From an uncultured Bacilli bacterium (GTDB taxonomy: Bacteria; Bacillota_I; Bacilli_A; RF39; UBA660): a DNA stretch of 18,993 nucleotides. The stretch is taken from assembly GCA_910584255.1 (NCBI GenBank), contig CAJTXV010000030.1, positions 1 to 18,993 on the forward strand, given 5' to 3'. This document shows positions 1-5,440 of this stretch, one piece after another. Within the stretch, counting starts at the first letter, position 1; each line of letters begins with the position of its first letter. A program made the position numbers and the translations under genes. The notes below the pieces were generated by a model. The model was not told where the DNA came from, made no database searches, and saw nothing but the letters and a program-made list of their open reading frames with translations.

Positions 1-46
1 TCACCAGCATAGCTGGTGGTTTTACTGTTTGACCCCATAGTCAAAC
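1..46. repeat. Two adjacent stem-loops at the left edge
   Basis: Two perfect hairpins follow each other. CACCAGC and GCTGGTG (about 2-18) pair over a 3-nt ATA loop. GTTTGAC (27-33) and GTCAAAC (40-46) pair over a 6-nt loop. Neither is followed by a long T run, so a terminator role is unclear. Back-to-back hairpins like these are typical of the right end of IS200/IS605-type elements, where the omega RNA scaffold lies, but no tnpA or tnpB is inside the window. The element assignment is a guess; the hairpins are directly visible. Confidence 0.5.
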
Positions 47-52
47 ACAATA

Positions 53-98
53 AAATGCACAATATTTTTGATTTATTGTGCATTTTTCTCTTTTTTTG
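53..98 (+). terminator. Rho-independent terminator reading in from the left
   Basis: An 11-bp perfect stem, AAATGCACAAT (53-63) with ATTGTGCATTT (75-85), is followed on the plus strand by TT-C-TC and seven T. The tail is much better on plus than on minus, so it probably ends a plus-strand gene lying left of the window. It may also stop minus-strand transcripts from the 187-468 gene. Confidence 0.65.
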
Positions 99-131
99 AC
101 ATATTTTGTACAATGAAAGTGCATCTATACA

Positions 132-195
132 ATAAAACAAGCCTGTTTTATAATCACATGATGAACCTGACAGAGTTAAAAACAAACTATTTTGT
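132..195. repeat. Repeat copy C, tRNA-tail-like, with 8-bp hairpin
   Basis: ATAAAACA (132-139) and TGTTTTAT (144-151) form a perfect hairpin. Positions 151-195 match 1839-1884 closely: TAATCACA, then a TGATGAACCTGACAGAG block, then AAAACAAACTA. On the minus strand the block reads like the 3' end of a tRNA gene (a CTCTGTCAGG stretch ending in a degenerate CCA), and the part from GTTTTATAA onward also resembles sequence next to the real tRNA-Arg at 3102-3120. It overlaps the last codons of the YunG-like gene. Confidence 0.55.
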
Positions 196-468
196 CTTTA
201 TTTGATAATCTTTATAATCTATTTCACAATTAAACTGATATGAAGTTAAATCTATAATTTTATCTTCTACTAAATTAAAATAATGACTAATTCCATCCAC
301 ATGAATCTTACAAATATCTCCACCAAAATAATCATTAATGATTAGAGATGTTATTGCACACATACCAAAGCATTTATTACTGTCATTCCAATCATCTTGA
401 ACTTTAGGATAACATAAATCTTTTGAGTAACATTCTAACAATACTTTTTGTATGTTTTCAATATTCAT
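187..468 (-). CDS. YunG-like small protein, shortened at the C terminus
   Basis: This 93-aa protein resembles the YunG family of Bacillus, whose function is not established. Family hallmarks are visible in order: the G-x-C-A-I-T segment at residues 35-40, NDYFGG at 45-50, a SHYFN motif at 61-65 and DLTSYQF at 73-79. The Cys37 and His62 positions recall a papain-like Cys/His pair, but that is only an inference. YunG-type proteins normally run some 15-30 residues further. Here the last codons fall inside the repeat at 151-195, so the tail may have been lost by recombination there. The ATG at 468 is preceded by a good GAGG ribosome site about 7 nt away, and an extended -10 promoter lies at 505-513. 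It stands alone on the minus strand. Confidence 0.75.
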   Translation of the reverse strand: MNIENIQKVLLECYSKDLCYPKVQDDWNDSNKCFGMCAITSLIINDYFGGDICKIHVDGISHYFNLVEDKIIDLTSYQFNCEIDYKDYQIKTK

Positions 469-504
469 GGTATTACCTCATTTCATTAAGTTTTAGCTAT
501 AAAT

Positions 505-513
505 ATTATACCA
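505..513 (-). promoter_or_regulatory. Extended -10 promoter of the YunG-like gene
   Basis: On the minus strand the sequence reads TGGTATAAT, an ideal extended -10, about 40 nt ahead of the start codon. No convincing -35 is seen, as at most other promoters in this window. Confidence 0.6.
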
Positions 514-614
514 AAATTACCTGTGTAAATCATTCTGAAATTGAAAAATAATGATAGAAGTCTGGCAGAAATTATACCACGTTGCTTGCTTGTTTGTTTG
601 TGTATTTACTAACT

Positions 615-650
615 GAAAAAGAAAAAATCAATCATACTCAGATTGACTTA
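615..650 (-). terminator. Terminator of the reductase gene
   Basis: On the minus strand, TCAATC (646-641) pairs with GATTGA (633-628) over a 7-nt loop, the stem can extend to 9 bp with one G-T pair, and it is followed by TTTTTTCTTTTT. It lies about 70 nt beyond the stop of the oxidoreductase gene. The rest of 469-714 holds the upstream promoter and a small TCGC/GCGA hairpin near 662-674; no further gene is visible. Confidence 0.75.
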
Positions 651-714
651 TATTAACATCGCTCGGTGCGACGATATTATCTAATGGTGCGTTTGTGAAT
701 GGGGTTATGCACAC

Positions 715-1719
715 TCATAAAAGTGTTTTTAGAACTAAATTTATTAAAAATGTTATTATTTTAAATTTTCCATATAATCTATAAAAAATATTTCTAATAA
801 AAGAATTATAGATTAGTAATTTAGATATTCTATGACTAAAAATCAAAATTCTATTTTTTAACATTTTAATCTTATACATTGAATTCATAGAAGCAGATAA
901 TATATAAGCAGAAGATAAAGCATAATAAATTCCTTCTCCTATAACTGGTGACACAAGTCCAGCGGCATCTCCTATAAAAAACACGTCTTTTTTCTTTAAC
1001 ATAATCTCATTACCAGTAGGTAGAAATGCACCTTTTATGGGTGTCTTTACATTTAAATTAAAATGTTCTAAAAATGTGTTTTTAATATCTTTATTTTGAT
1101 TGACGTTTCCTAGTCCTATTAAAACTGTTTTATTGTTAGGAATAGTCCAAGCATATCCTATAAATTTATTTAAAAAGTCTATTTGAATTTCTTTTTCATT
1201 ATTAGAACTTTCGGTCTCAATAGCAAAATTCATTTTTTGTTTTTTTCCTGTTAGTTCTTTTCTTACTCTGCTTAAAACTCCATCCGCACCAACTAATATT
1301 TTATATTTAAATTTTTTCTTTGATGTATATATAATTTTTGAATTAAAATCTATTTTGTCAAAAGACGTATTATCTAAAATTTTACCACCTTTTTTAAGAA
1401 ACTCACTAACAATAAAAACATCTAGCTCTTTTCTATTTATAGAATAAATATTTTGTTTATTTACTTCTTTTATAATATCGTTATTTTTAACTTTAAAAGA
1501 ATTAAATTTTTTAAAGTCTAATTTTTTTATTTTGTTGCCATAAATTTTTAAAAGTAAATTATATGCCTTATATGTAACTAGACCTCCACATAATTTATCT
1601 TTTTTGGATACATCTTGATTTTCAATTATTAGAACTGTTTTATTCTGTTCTAATAAAAGATTTCCTAAAGTACAACCAGCAAGACCAGCTCCAATAATTA
1701 TTGTATCATAATATTCCAT
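715..1719 (-). CDS. FAD-dependent oxidoreductase, geranylgeranyl reductase family
   Basis: The 334-aa protein has the order of motifs of geranylgeranyl-reductase-type flavoproteins. The N-terminal Rossmann motif G-A-G-L-A-G is at residues 10-15 with the ribose-binding acid at Glu33. A CGG motif is at 44-46, the GADG motif at 144-147 and the second FAD motif GDAAGLVSP at 250-258, followed by GEG at 261-263. Family members saturate isoprenoid chains of membrane lipids or quinones; some act on other substrates, so the substrate here is unknown. A basic, hydrophobic C-terminal tail (about 285-334) may touch the membrane. The length is near the lower end for the family. The start at 1719 has a GGGGA-type ribosome site, and a large hairpin lies just upstream at 1757-1798. 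It appears to be a single-gene unit with its own terminator. Confidence 0.8.
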   Translation of the reverse strand: MEYYDTIIIGAGLAGCTLGNLLLEQNKTVLIIENQDVSKKDKLCGGLVTYKAYNLLLKIYGNKIKKLDFKKFNSFKVKNNDIIKEVNKQNIYSINRKELDVFIVSEFLKKGGKILDNTSFDKIDFNSKIIYTSKKKFKYKILVGADGVLSRVRKELTGKKQKMNFAIETESSNNEKEIQIDFLNKFIGYAWTIPNNKTVLIGLGNVNQNKDIKNTFLEHFNLNVKTPIKGAFLPTGNEIMLKKKDVFFIGDAAGLVSPVIGEGIYYALSSAYILSASMNSMYKIKMLKNRILIFSHRISKLLIYNSFIRNIFYRLYGKFKIITFLINLVLKTLL

Positions 1720-1756
1720 ATCTTTTTCCCCAGTTTATATTAAGTCATAATTTCTA

Positions 1757-1798
1757 ACTCCCTATATATTTTGACGCAAGCATCAAAATAAAGGGAGT
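1757..1798. repeat. Large imperfect hairpin upstream of the reductase gene
   Basis: ACTCCCT (1757-1763) pairs with AGGGAGT (1792-1798), and TATTTTGA (1767-1774) pairs with TCAAAATA (1783-1790), with a 3/1-nt internal loop and an 8-nt apical loop CGCAAGCA. No T run follows on either strand, so it is a poor terminator. It lies about 40 nt from the start codon at 1719 and would be part of the mRNA leader if transcription starts near a TATAAT at 1826-1821 (minus). It could be a regulatory leader element or a very small inverted-repeat mobile remnant. Confidence 0.55.
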
Positions 1799-1838
1799 AT
1801 TATTTAAAAACTCGCTACTAATTATAGTGTGCAAGTAT

Positions 1839-1915
1839 TAATCACAATGGTGGACCTGACAGAGGCAAAAACAAACTACTTCGTATTTAGTTATGGATTC
1901 GTTTTAATCATAAAA
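1839..1915. repeat. Repeat copy A, tRNA-tail-like plus 45-nt module
   Basis: The left half (1839-1884) matches copy C at 151-195, including TGGTGGACCTGACAG, which on minus is a tRNA-like 3' end finishing in CCACCA. The right half (1871-1915) is a 45-nt module that recurs at 2380-2424 with four differences, all transitions. The module has an inner inverted repeat AACTA / TAGTT and an outer AAAAC / GTTTT. It sits 37 nt beyond the stop codon of the 1953-2348 gene. Confidence 0.65.
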
Positions 1916-1952
1916 ATAGATATTATCAAATCCAAATAAATAATAATAGTAT

Positions 1953-2348
1953 TTATCGAGTTCTGAGTTTCACACGTTTTTTAGAAATCGGAAAATCTTT
2001 AATATCTTCTGACAACTCAATATTATACTTTTTTAGAATATCATCTTTAGTTAATACATGTGAAGACATACTCTCGATATCAAATACTCGCTCAACATAA
2101 TAAGATTTTGTAATACTATTTCCCTGTAGAAACAATATACATTGTGGAGTATATTGAACAAATTGAGAAGCCCCTGTAAATGAATTTGAAAAACAAATTC
2201 CAATACATAACAATTGACTACTATCTTTTACAATAACTTCACTAACAGATTGGTAATAAATACTATTTTTACGAGGTGAAAAACTTTCTTTCTTCGTACG
2301 AAGAATAAGTTCTTTGTTGTCATCTAAATCTATCCTTTGAATACCCAT
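1953..2348 (-). CDS. Hypothetical protein, 131 aa
   Basis: I do not recognise this protein. It is cytoplasmic in appearance, with no signal peptide or membrane helix. The centre (residues 30-80) alternates hydrophobic and polar residues as in a beta-rich fold and contains a CIGICFSNSFTG stretch; the C terminus is basic with KKRVKLRTR at the end. The start at 2348 is supported by a strong GGAGGG ribosome site 6-7 nt upstream. It lies between repeat modules A and B, on the same strand as the toxin-antitoxin pair, and has no obvious terminator other than the repeat. Its small size and place between repeats suggest an accessory gene. Confidence 0.6.
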   Translation of the reverse strand: MGIQRIDLDDNKELILRTKKESFSPRKNSIYYQSVSEVIVKDSSQLLCIGICFSNSFTGASQFVQYTPQCILFLQGNSITKSYYVERVFDIESMSSHVLTKDDILKKYNIELSEDIKDFPISKKRVKLRTR

Positions 2349-2379
2349 ACAAAACCCTCCAATTACTTTATATCAAATA

Positions 2380-2424
2380 ACAAACTACTTCATATTTAGT
2401 TGTGGATTTGTTTTAATTATAAAA
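2380..2424. repeat. Repeat copy B, 45-nt module
   Basis: This is the second copy of the module at 1871-1915, 41 of 45 positions identical. It keeps the inner AACTA / TAGTT arms and lies 16 nt beyond the stop codon of the toxin gene. The tRNA-like half present in copies A and C is absent here; the sequence to its left is the ribosome site of the 131-aa gene. Confidence 0.7.
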
Positions 2425-2440
2425 TTGTACTAAATTTTTA

Positions 2441-2725
2441 CTACAATTTTTCATAATGAGTCCACATTCTAATAATATGAATTTCATTTTTGTCTTCTAA
2501 TACCTCATAAACTATTCTATGTTGTCTATTTATTCTTCTAGAATATAATCCACTTAATTCTCCACATAATTTTTCATAAGATGGTGGATAACAAAAAGGA
2601 TTATTCTGCATTAAATTTAAAATAGTTTTACAATTTTTATCTAATCCTGAATTTTTTAGTTTTTTCTTATCTTTCTCTGCTTGCTTAGAAAACCTAATTA
2701 TATAATTACCACTCTTCATTTTCAT
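2441..2725 (-). CDS. yoeB: YoeB-family mRNA interferase toxin
   Basis: The 94-aa protein belongs to the Txe/YoeB branch of the RelE superfamily, which cuts mRNA in the ribosomal A site when freed from the antitoxin. Residues matching the Escherichia coli YoeB catalytic set are present: Glu51 in YEKL, Arg70 in the QHRIVY segment, and the terminal His90-Tyr91 of THYEKL. The LSGLYSRRI core at 57-65 is diagnostic. The N terminus is about ten residues longer than classical YoeB, so a start at the second Met (2719) is also possible. The reading frame overlaps the antitoxin gene by about 20 nt, giving translational coupling, with antitoxin first. All key residues are kept, so the toxin should be active. 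Confidence 0.92.
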   Translation of the reverse strand: MKMKSGNYIIRFSKQAEKDKKKLKNSGLDKNCKTILNLMQNNPFCYPPSYEKLCGELSGLYSRRINRQHRIVYEVLEDKNEIHIIRMWTHYEKL

Positions 2726-2963
2726 TATACTCCGAAGATTCTTCCCAATTTTCTGTTTTTCTTATTTCATTAATATTATCAACCATACCTGGAATACTTG
2801 ATAAATATAAAGTTTCCTCTATATTTTTCCATTCATCTTCAGATATTAATACTGCATTTTTCCCTTTATTATTAACAATAGTAATTGGATTAAAACCAAT
2901 ATTCACATCAGTTACAAGTTGAAATAAATTTTGTCTTGCATTAGTAATATTAATAGTACTCAT
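2706..2963 (-). CDS. yefM: YefM/Phd-family antitoxin
   Basis: This is the antitoxin partner of YoeB, about 85 aa from the ATG at 2963. I prefer that start to a GTG at 2972 because GAGGTG (2975-2970) lies 6 nt ahead and would overlap the GTG. The N-terminal DNA-binding half shows the Phd/YefM pattern: MSTINITNARQNLF at the start, NNKGKNAVLISEDEW in the middle and an ETLYLSS helix. The acidic C terminus (about residues 66-85) is the part that wraps and blocks the toxin in this family. The gene is first in the operon, directly behind a promoter with two palindromic operators, as expected for conditional autorepression by the YefM-YoeB complex. Confidence 0.92.
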   Translation of the reverse strand: MSTINITNARQNLFQLVTDVNIGFNPITIVNNKGKNAVLISEDEWKNIEETLYLSSIPGMVDNINEIRKTENWEESSEYNENEEW

Positions 2964-2981
2964 ATATATCACCTCGTTAAT

Positions 2982-3010
2982 ATTATAACGTACGTTTTAA
3001 TGTACGTCAA
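2982..3010 (-). promoter_or_regulatory. Toxin-antitoxin promoter with twin operators
   Basis: On minus, the -35 is TTGACG (3010-3005) and the -10 is TATAAT (2987-2982), separated by exactly 17 nt. The spacer carries two GTAC-centred palindromes, ACGTACGT (2988-2995) and ATGTACGT (3000-3007), whose centres are 12 bp apart. In E. coli the yefM-yoeB operator has two TGTACA-core palindromes with the same 12-bp spacing, so YefM binding here would shut RNA polymerase out. Confidence 0.85.
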
Positions 3011-3080
3011 TACTTTTTATATATTATATGCAATTTTAAAAAAAATACTATATTTAAATCAAAATATAGTTAAAATATAT

Positions 3081-3107
3081 TCAAAAGCAAACTGAAAGTT
3101 TGTTTTA
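3081..3107 (-). terminator. Terminator of the tRNA-Arg gene
   Basis: On minus, CAAAC (3102-3098) pairs with GTTTG (3092-3088) over TTTCA, followed by CTTTT. It lies about 10 nt beyond the CCA end of the tRNA. The stretch 3011-3080 holds nothing else recognisable. Confidence 0.55.
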
Positions 3108-3115
3108 TAACCACA

Positions 3116-3190
3116 TGGTGCTCGTAGCAGGAATCGAACCTGCATCAGTCACTCCGGAGGCGACCGTTTTATCCATTAAACTATACAAGC
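3116..3190 (-). tRNA. tRNA-Arg (anticodon CCG)
   Basis: The 75-nt minus-strand gene folds as a full cloverleaf. The acceptor is GCTTGTA with TACGAGC (one T-G pair), followed by discriminator A and an encoded CCA. The anticodon stem is GTCGC/GTGAC with loop CTCCGGA, giving CCG for CGG codons. The T arm is GCAGG-TTCGATT-CCTGC. It stands at the edge of the accessory islet, a typical integration site for mobile DNA. Confidence 0.95.
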
Positions 3191-3208
3191 GTAAAAAACT
3201 TCATTACT

Positions 3209-3217
3209 ATTTTAACA
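3209..3217 (-). promoter_or_regulatory. Extended -10 promoter of tRNA-Arg
   Basis: On minus the sequence is TGTTAAAAT, an extended -10 about 19 nt ahead of the tRNA 5' end. No strong -35 is seen. Confidence 0.5.
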
Positions 3218-3259
3218 TAACTTATATAAAAAAGTTAAAATTTTAGAAATAATTTATAG

Positions 3260-3265
3260 TATAAT
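3260..3265 (+). promoter_or_regulatory. -10 box ahead of the hydrolase pseudogene
   Basis: TATAAT preceded by TAG, 16 nt ahead of the ATG at 3282. It is a relic of the promoter of the broken gene, or may still be active. Confidence 0.45.
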
Positions 3266-3281
3266 TATCAATGGTAATATT

Positions 3282-3978
3282 ATGGAAGAGAAAATCTTTT
3301 CTAAAGCAAAAGATAATATTAAGCTATGCGGAATTTTGTCTGCAGTAAATCAGACTGGAGAAATCACTCTCTTATGTCATGGACTTATGGGAGATAAGAA
3401 TGATTCCAATCACTTTAAAGATTTATCAAATGCTCTTTATAAAAATAATATTAATACCTTTAGATTCGATTTTAGAGCACATGGAAAAAGTGAAGATGAA
3501 GACTATAAAATGCCACACCTAAAAGAGTTGATCGATTTAGAAACTACCATTGACTTATTATAATAGAAAAAGAATTTGATTCTATTTATTTAACTTGGTG
3601 CGAGTTTTGGTGGAAGTGTTGTATCTAGTGTGGATTTTAAAAAATATTCTTGTATTAAAAAATTAATATTATGGTATGGGCTATTAGATTTTTCAAGAAC
3701 ATATACAGATTTCTTCACTGAGGTAATGAAACAGGTTATAAAATTATTAAAAGTAATCATCTTGGTATTACTTTTAAACTTGGAAAAGCCTTGTAGATTT
3801 GGAAATTCCAATTTTATTTGTACATGGAGTAATTGATTCCATTATCCCATATTAATCTTCAAAGGAAGTTTCAGAGCAGTGTAAAAATGCAACACTTAAT
3901 GAGTCTCATGCGTTTCGTAAATCAAAAGAGGGGTTGGAGAATGCAATTTTTGATACTTTTCAATTTATAAAATTTTAA
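3282..3978 (+). pseudogene. Alpha/beta hydrolase pseudogene
   Basis: Fragments in different frames join into one serine hydrolase of about 230 residues. The first 93 codons (3282-3563) carry the oxyanion-side CHGLMGDKND motif and the FRFDFRAHGKS strand-turn typical of the fold. Stops then interrupt the frame, and the segment IEKEFDSIYL lies in a neighbouring frame. The nucleophile elbow GASFGG resumes near 3597. Further frameshifts follow, and the C-terminal part LVDLEIPILFVHGVIDSII (about 3794-3850) and ESHAFRK (about 3900-3920) carry the expected Asp and His of the triad. The triad is thus present, but at least three frame changes and several stops break it. Family members hydrolyse esters, amides or lipids. 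Confidence 0.85.
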
Positions 3979-4033
3979 AATGATTATTAAAAGCATATGG
4001 TGCCTTTTGTATTCTTATAAATTATTCTCCTTC

Positions 4034-4267
4034 TTAGTAATTAACATGATTTTCTTCTTTGTAAAATGCACTTGAAATTCCGTGCTCAATTATCCCAATT
4101 TTATTAGAGTCGATATAGTGAATAATATCTGGAGAATTTGTAGTATCGAAATCAATATAAATTAGATTTTGATTTTTGGAAGTATTTTTAATTTTATGGG
4201 TTCCAGTTTTTCCACAAGGAAATATAATAATATCTCCTTTTTTTATTTCATTATATATTATTTCTTT
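4034..4267 (-). pseudogene. Cupin-domain protein remnant
   Basis: On minus, 77 codons stay open from just after a TGA (4270-4268) to a TAA at 4034. The translation has the C-terminal half of a small cupin protein: KKGDIIIFPCGKTGTHKI, then LIYIDFDTTNSPDI and YIDSNKIGI. The KKGDIIIFP strand and the HKI histidine belong to the second cupin motif. The first motif and the start are missing or shifted into other frames (fragments such as NSLALKRNN lie just upstream near 4275-4310). There is no start codon or ribosome site for this piece. The gene is oriented opposite to the hydrolase pseudogene, so this stretch is a graveyard of at least two former genes. Confidence 0.7.
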
Positions 4268-4270
4268 TCA

Positions 4271-4531
4271 GTGCTAAAGAATTATCTAGCAACTTATAAT
4301 ATAATACATCTATTCTTATAATTCTTTATAGTGTCTTTTTTAAAGTAATAAACTTGTAGTAAAAATAGACCTGATTTTTTAATATATAAGTCTAAAAGAA
4401 TATTGATTCATAATAGCATTTTACATTTTTACAGAAAAGGTAAAAAGTATTTTACTTCTTTTAAAATCAAGGTATTTTAATTTACTTTATAAAAAAATCG
4501 TGGTACTTTTGAAACAGAGAAGGAGAGAATT
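4271..4531. other. Intergenic stretch with little content
   Basis: The left part may contain eroded upstream codons of the cupin remnant. A weak stem-loop, AAGGTAAAA (4437-4445) with TTTTACTT (4450-4457), is followed by CTTTT. The AT-rich run before 4532 must hold the promoter of the regulator gene, but I cannot choose one confidently. The ribosome site AAGGAG lies just before the ATG. Confidence 0.4.
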
Positions 4532-5236
4532 ATGAATAATCAGGAATTATCTTATAAACTAAAATACATTTTAAGTGAATTGGGTGTTAGTAAACAAGAA
4601 TTCTTAAAACTATGTCAAAGATTTAGTCCTTCCATTTCGAAGCCAACTGTATTAAATGCAATTAATGGAAAAAATACGATTTTACCGACCATTGAGACAT
4701 TAAGTGTTTTTATCAAAGTATGTCAAACTTCAGGCAATGAAAAACTTAAAAACATCTCTTATGATTTTTTACTAAATGATAACATAAAAGAAATTGAGGC
4801 TAAAAATGCAAGCATTTATCAAAGTATTGGTCTAAGTGATGACGTTATCAGTAGATTGAAACAGTATAATCATCCATTTTATTACGATTATAAAGATATT
4901 ATTAATTACTTTTTTATTCATATTCCAAGTAATTATTGGAAGTATTTAGAAATGTTAAGGTTAACTACAAATATTGAATTTACAATCAAACAATTAAAAG
5001 AAACAAATGAACTAAAATATTTAAAAGAATTACTAAAATTGTTTAATGATGATGCTTATTTAGCATATTTAGAAATAAATTTTAAGAATGTTTATGAAAT
5101 ATACTTACATCTTAAAAATAATCATACATTGGATTTATATAGATTAGACAAATTAAAAGAGCTAATGCAGATATTAAAAGATCACTTTGGATATTTGTTG
5201 TTAGAAATCAATCGGAAATTTTACGAAGCTATTTAA
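4532..5236 (+). CDS. XRE-like HTH protein with unknown C-terminal domain
   Basis: The 234-aa protein begins with a helix-turn-helix domain of the Cro/C1 kind at about residues 5-62: LKYILSELGVSKQEFLKLC, then the putative recognition helix SKPTVLNAINGKN and a third helix PTIETLSVFIKVC. The remaining 170 residues are mostly helical, rich in Lys, Leu, Tyr and Asn, and match no family I know; they could be a sensing or dimer domain. There is no membrane helix. The ATG has a strong AAGGAGAG ribosome site. The next gene, an unknown 322-aa protein, follows about 200 nt later on the same strand, so a regulator-target relationship is possible but unproven. Its codon use is as AT-rich as the neighbours. 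Confidence 0.7.
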   Translation: MNNQELSYKLKYILSELGVSKQEFLKLCQRFSPSISKPTVLNAINGKNTILPTIETLSVFIKVCQTSGNEKLKNISYDFLLNDNIKEIEAKNASIYQSIGLSDDVISRLKQYNHPFYYDYKDIINYFFIHIPSNYWKYLEMLRLTTNIEFTIKQLKETNELKYLKELLKLFNDDAYLAYLEINFKNVYEIYLHLKNNHTLDLYRLDKLKELMQILKDHFGYLLLEINRKFYEAI

Positions 5237-5318
5237 AATAAAATGTAATCATAGACTATTTATTGTGATTTCTTAGGAAGAAGTAAAATAGAGTTTACCT
5301 TTGTTGTTTTCTAATAGT

Positions 5319-5370
5319 TGGTATGATAATTTTAGATGGGTTGACATATAGAGATTTTAAAGGTTATTAG
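5319..5370 (+). promoter_or_regulatory. Candidate promoter(s) of the 322-aa protein gene
   Basis: Two candidates overlap. An extended -10, TGGTATGAT, is at 5319-5327. A perfect -35, TTGACA, is at 5341-5346 with a weak -10 TTATTA at 5364-5369 (17-nt spacing). Either would leave a leader of 70-110 nt. No operator palindrome for the upstream regulator is evident. Confidence 0.4.
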
Positions 5371-5440
5371 TGATAGTGATTAAAAAAATATACAATTCTA
5401 TTAATTGTTAAAATATTTTATAAAGAGGGTGTCGTTTAAA

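Noticed and set aside
661..700. Further tRNA-tail relic (TGGTGCG) after the reductase gene, and a similar TGGTGCC near 4000
   Set aside because: The match is only a few bases with no T-arm or acceptor pairing, so chance is likely.
1839..2424. Classical integron attC sites
   Set aside because: The repeats have nested inverted arms, but the GTTRRRY and RYYYAAC core sites are not clearly present and no integron integrase is in the window; kept only as a cassette-like repeat.
3590..3811. Minus-strand open frame of 73 codons
   Set aside because: It is antisense to the alpha/beta hydrolase pseudogene, has no ribosome site and no family features.
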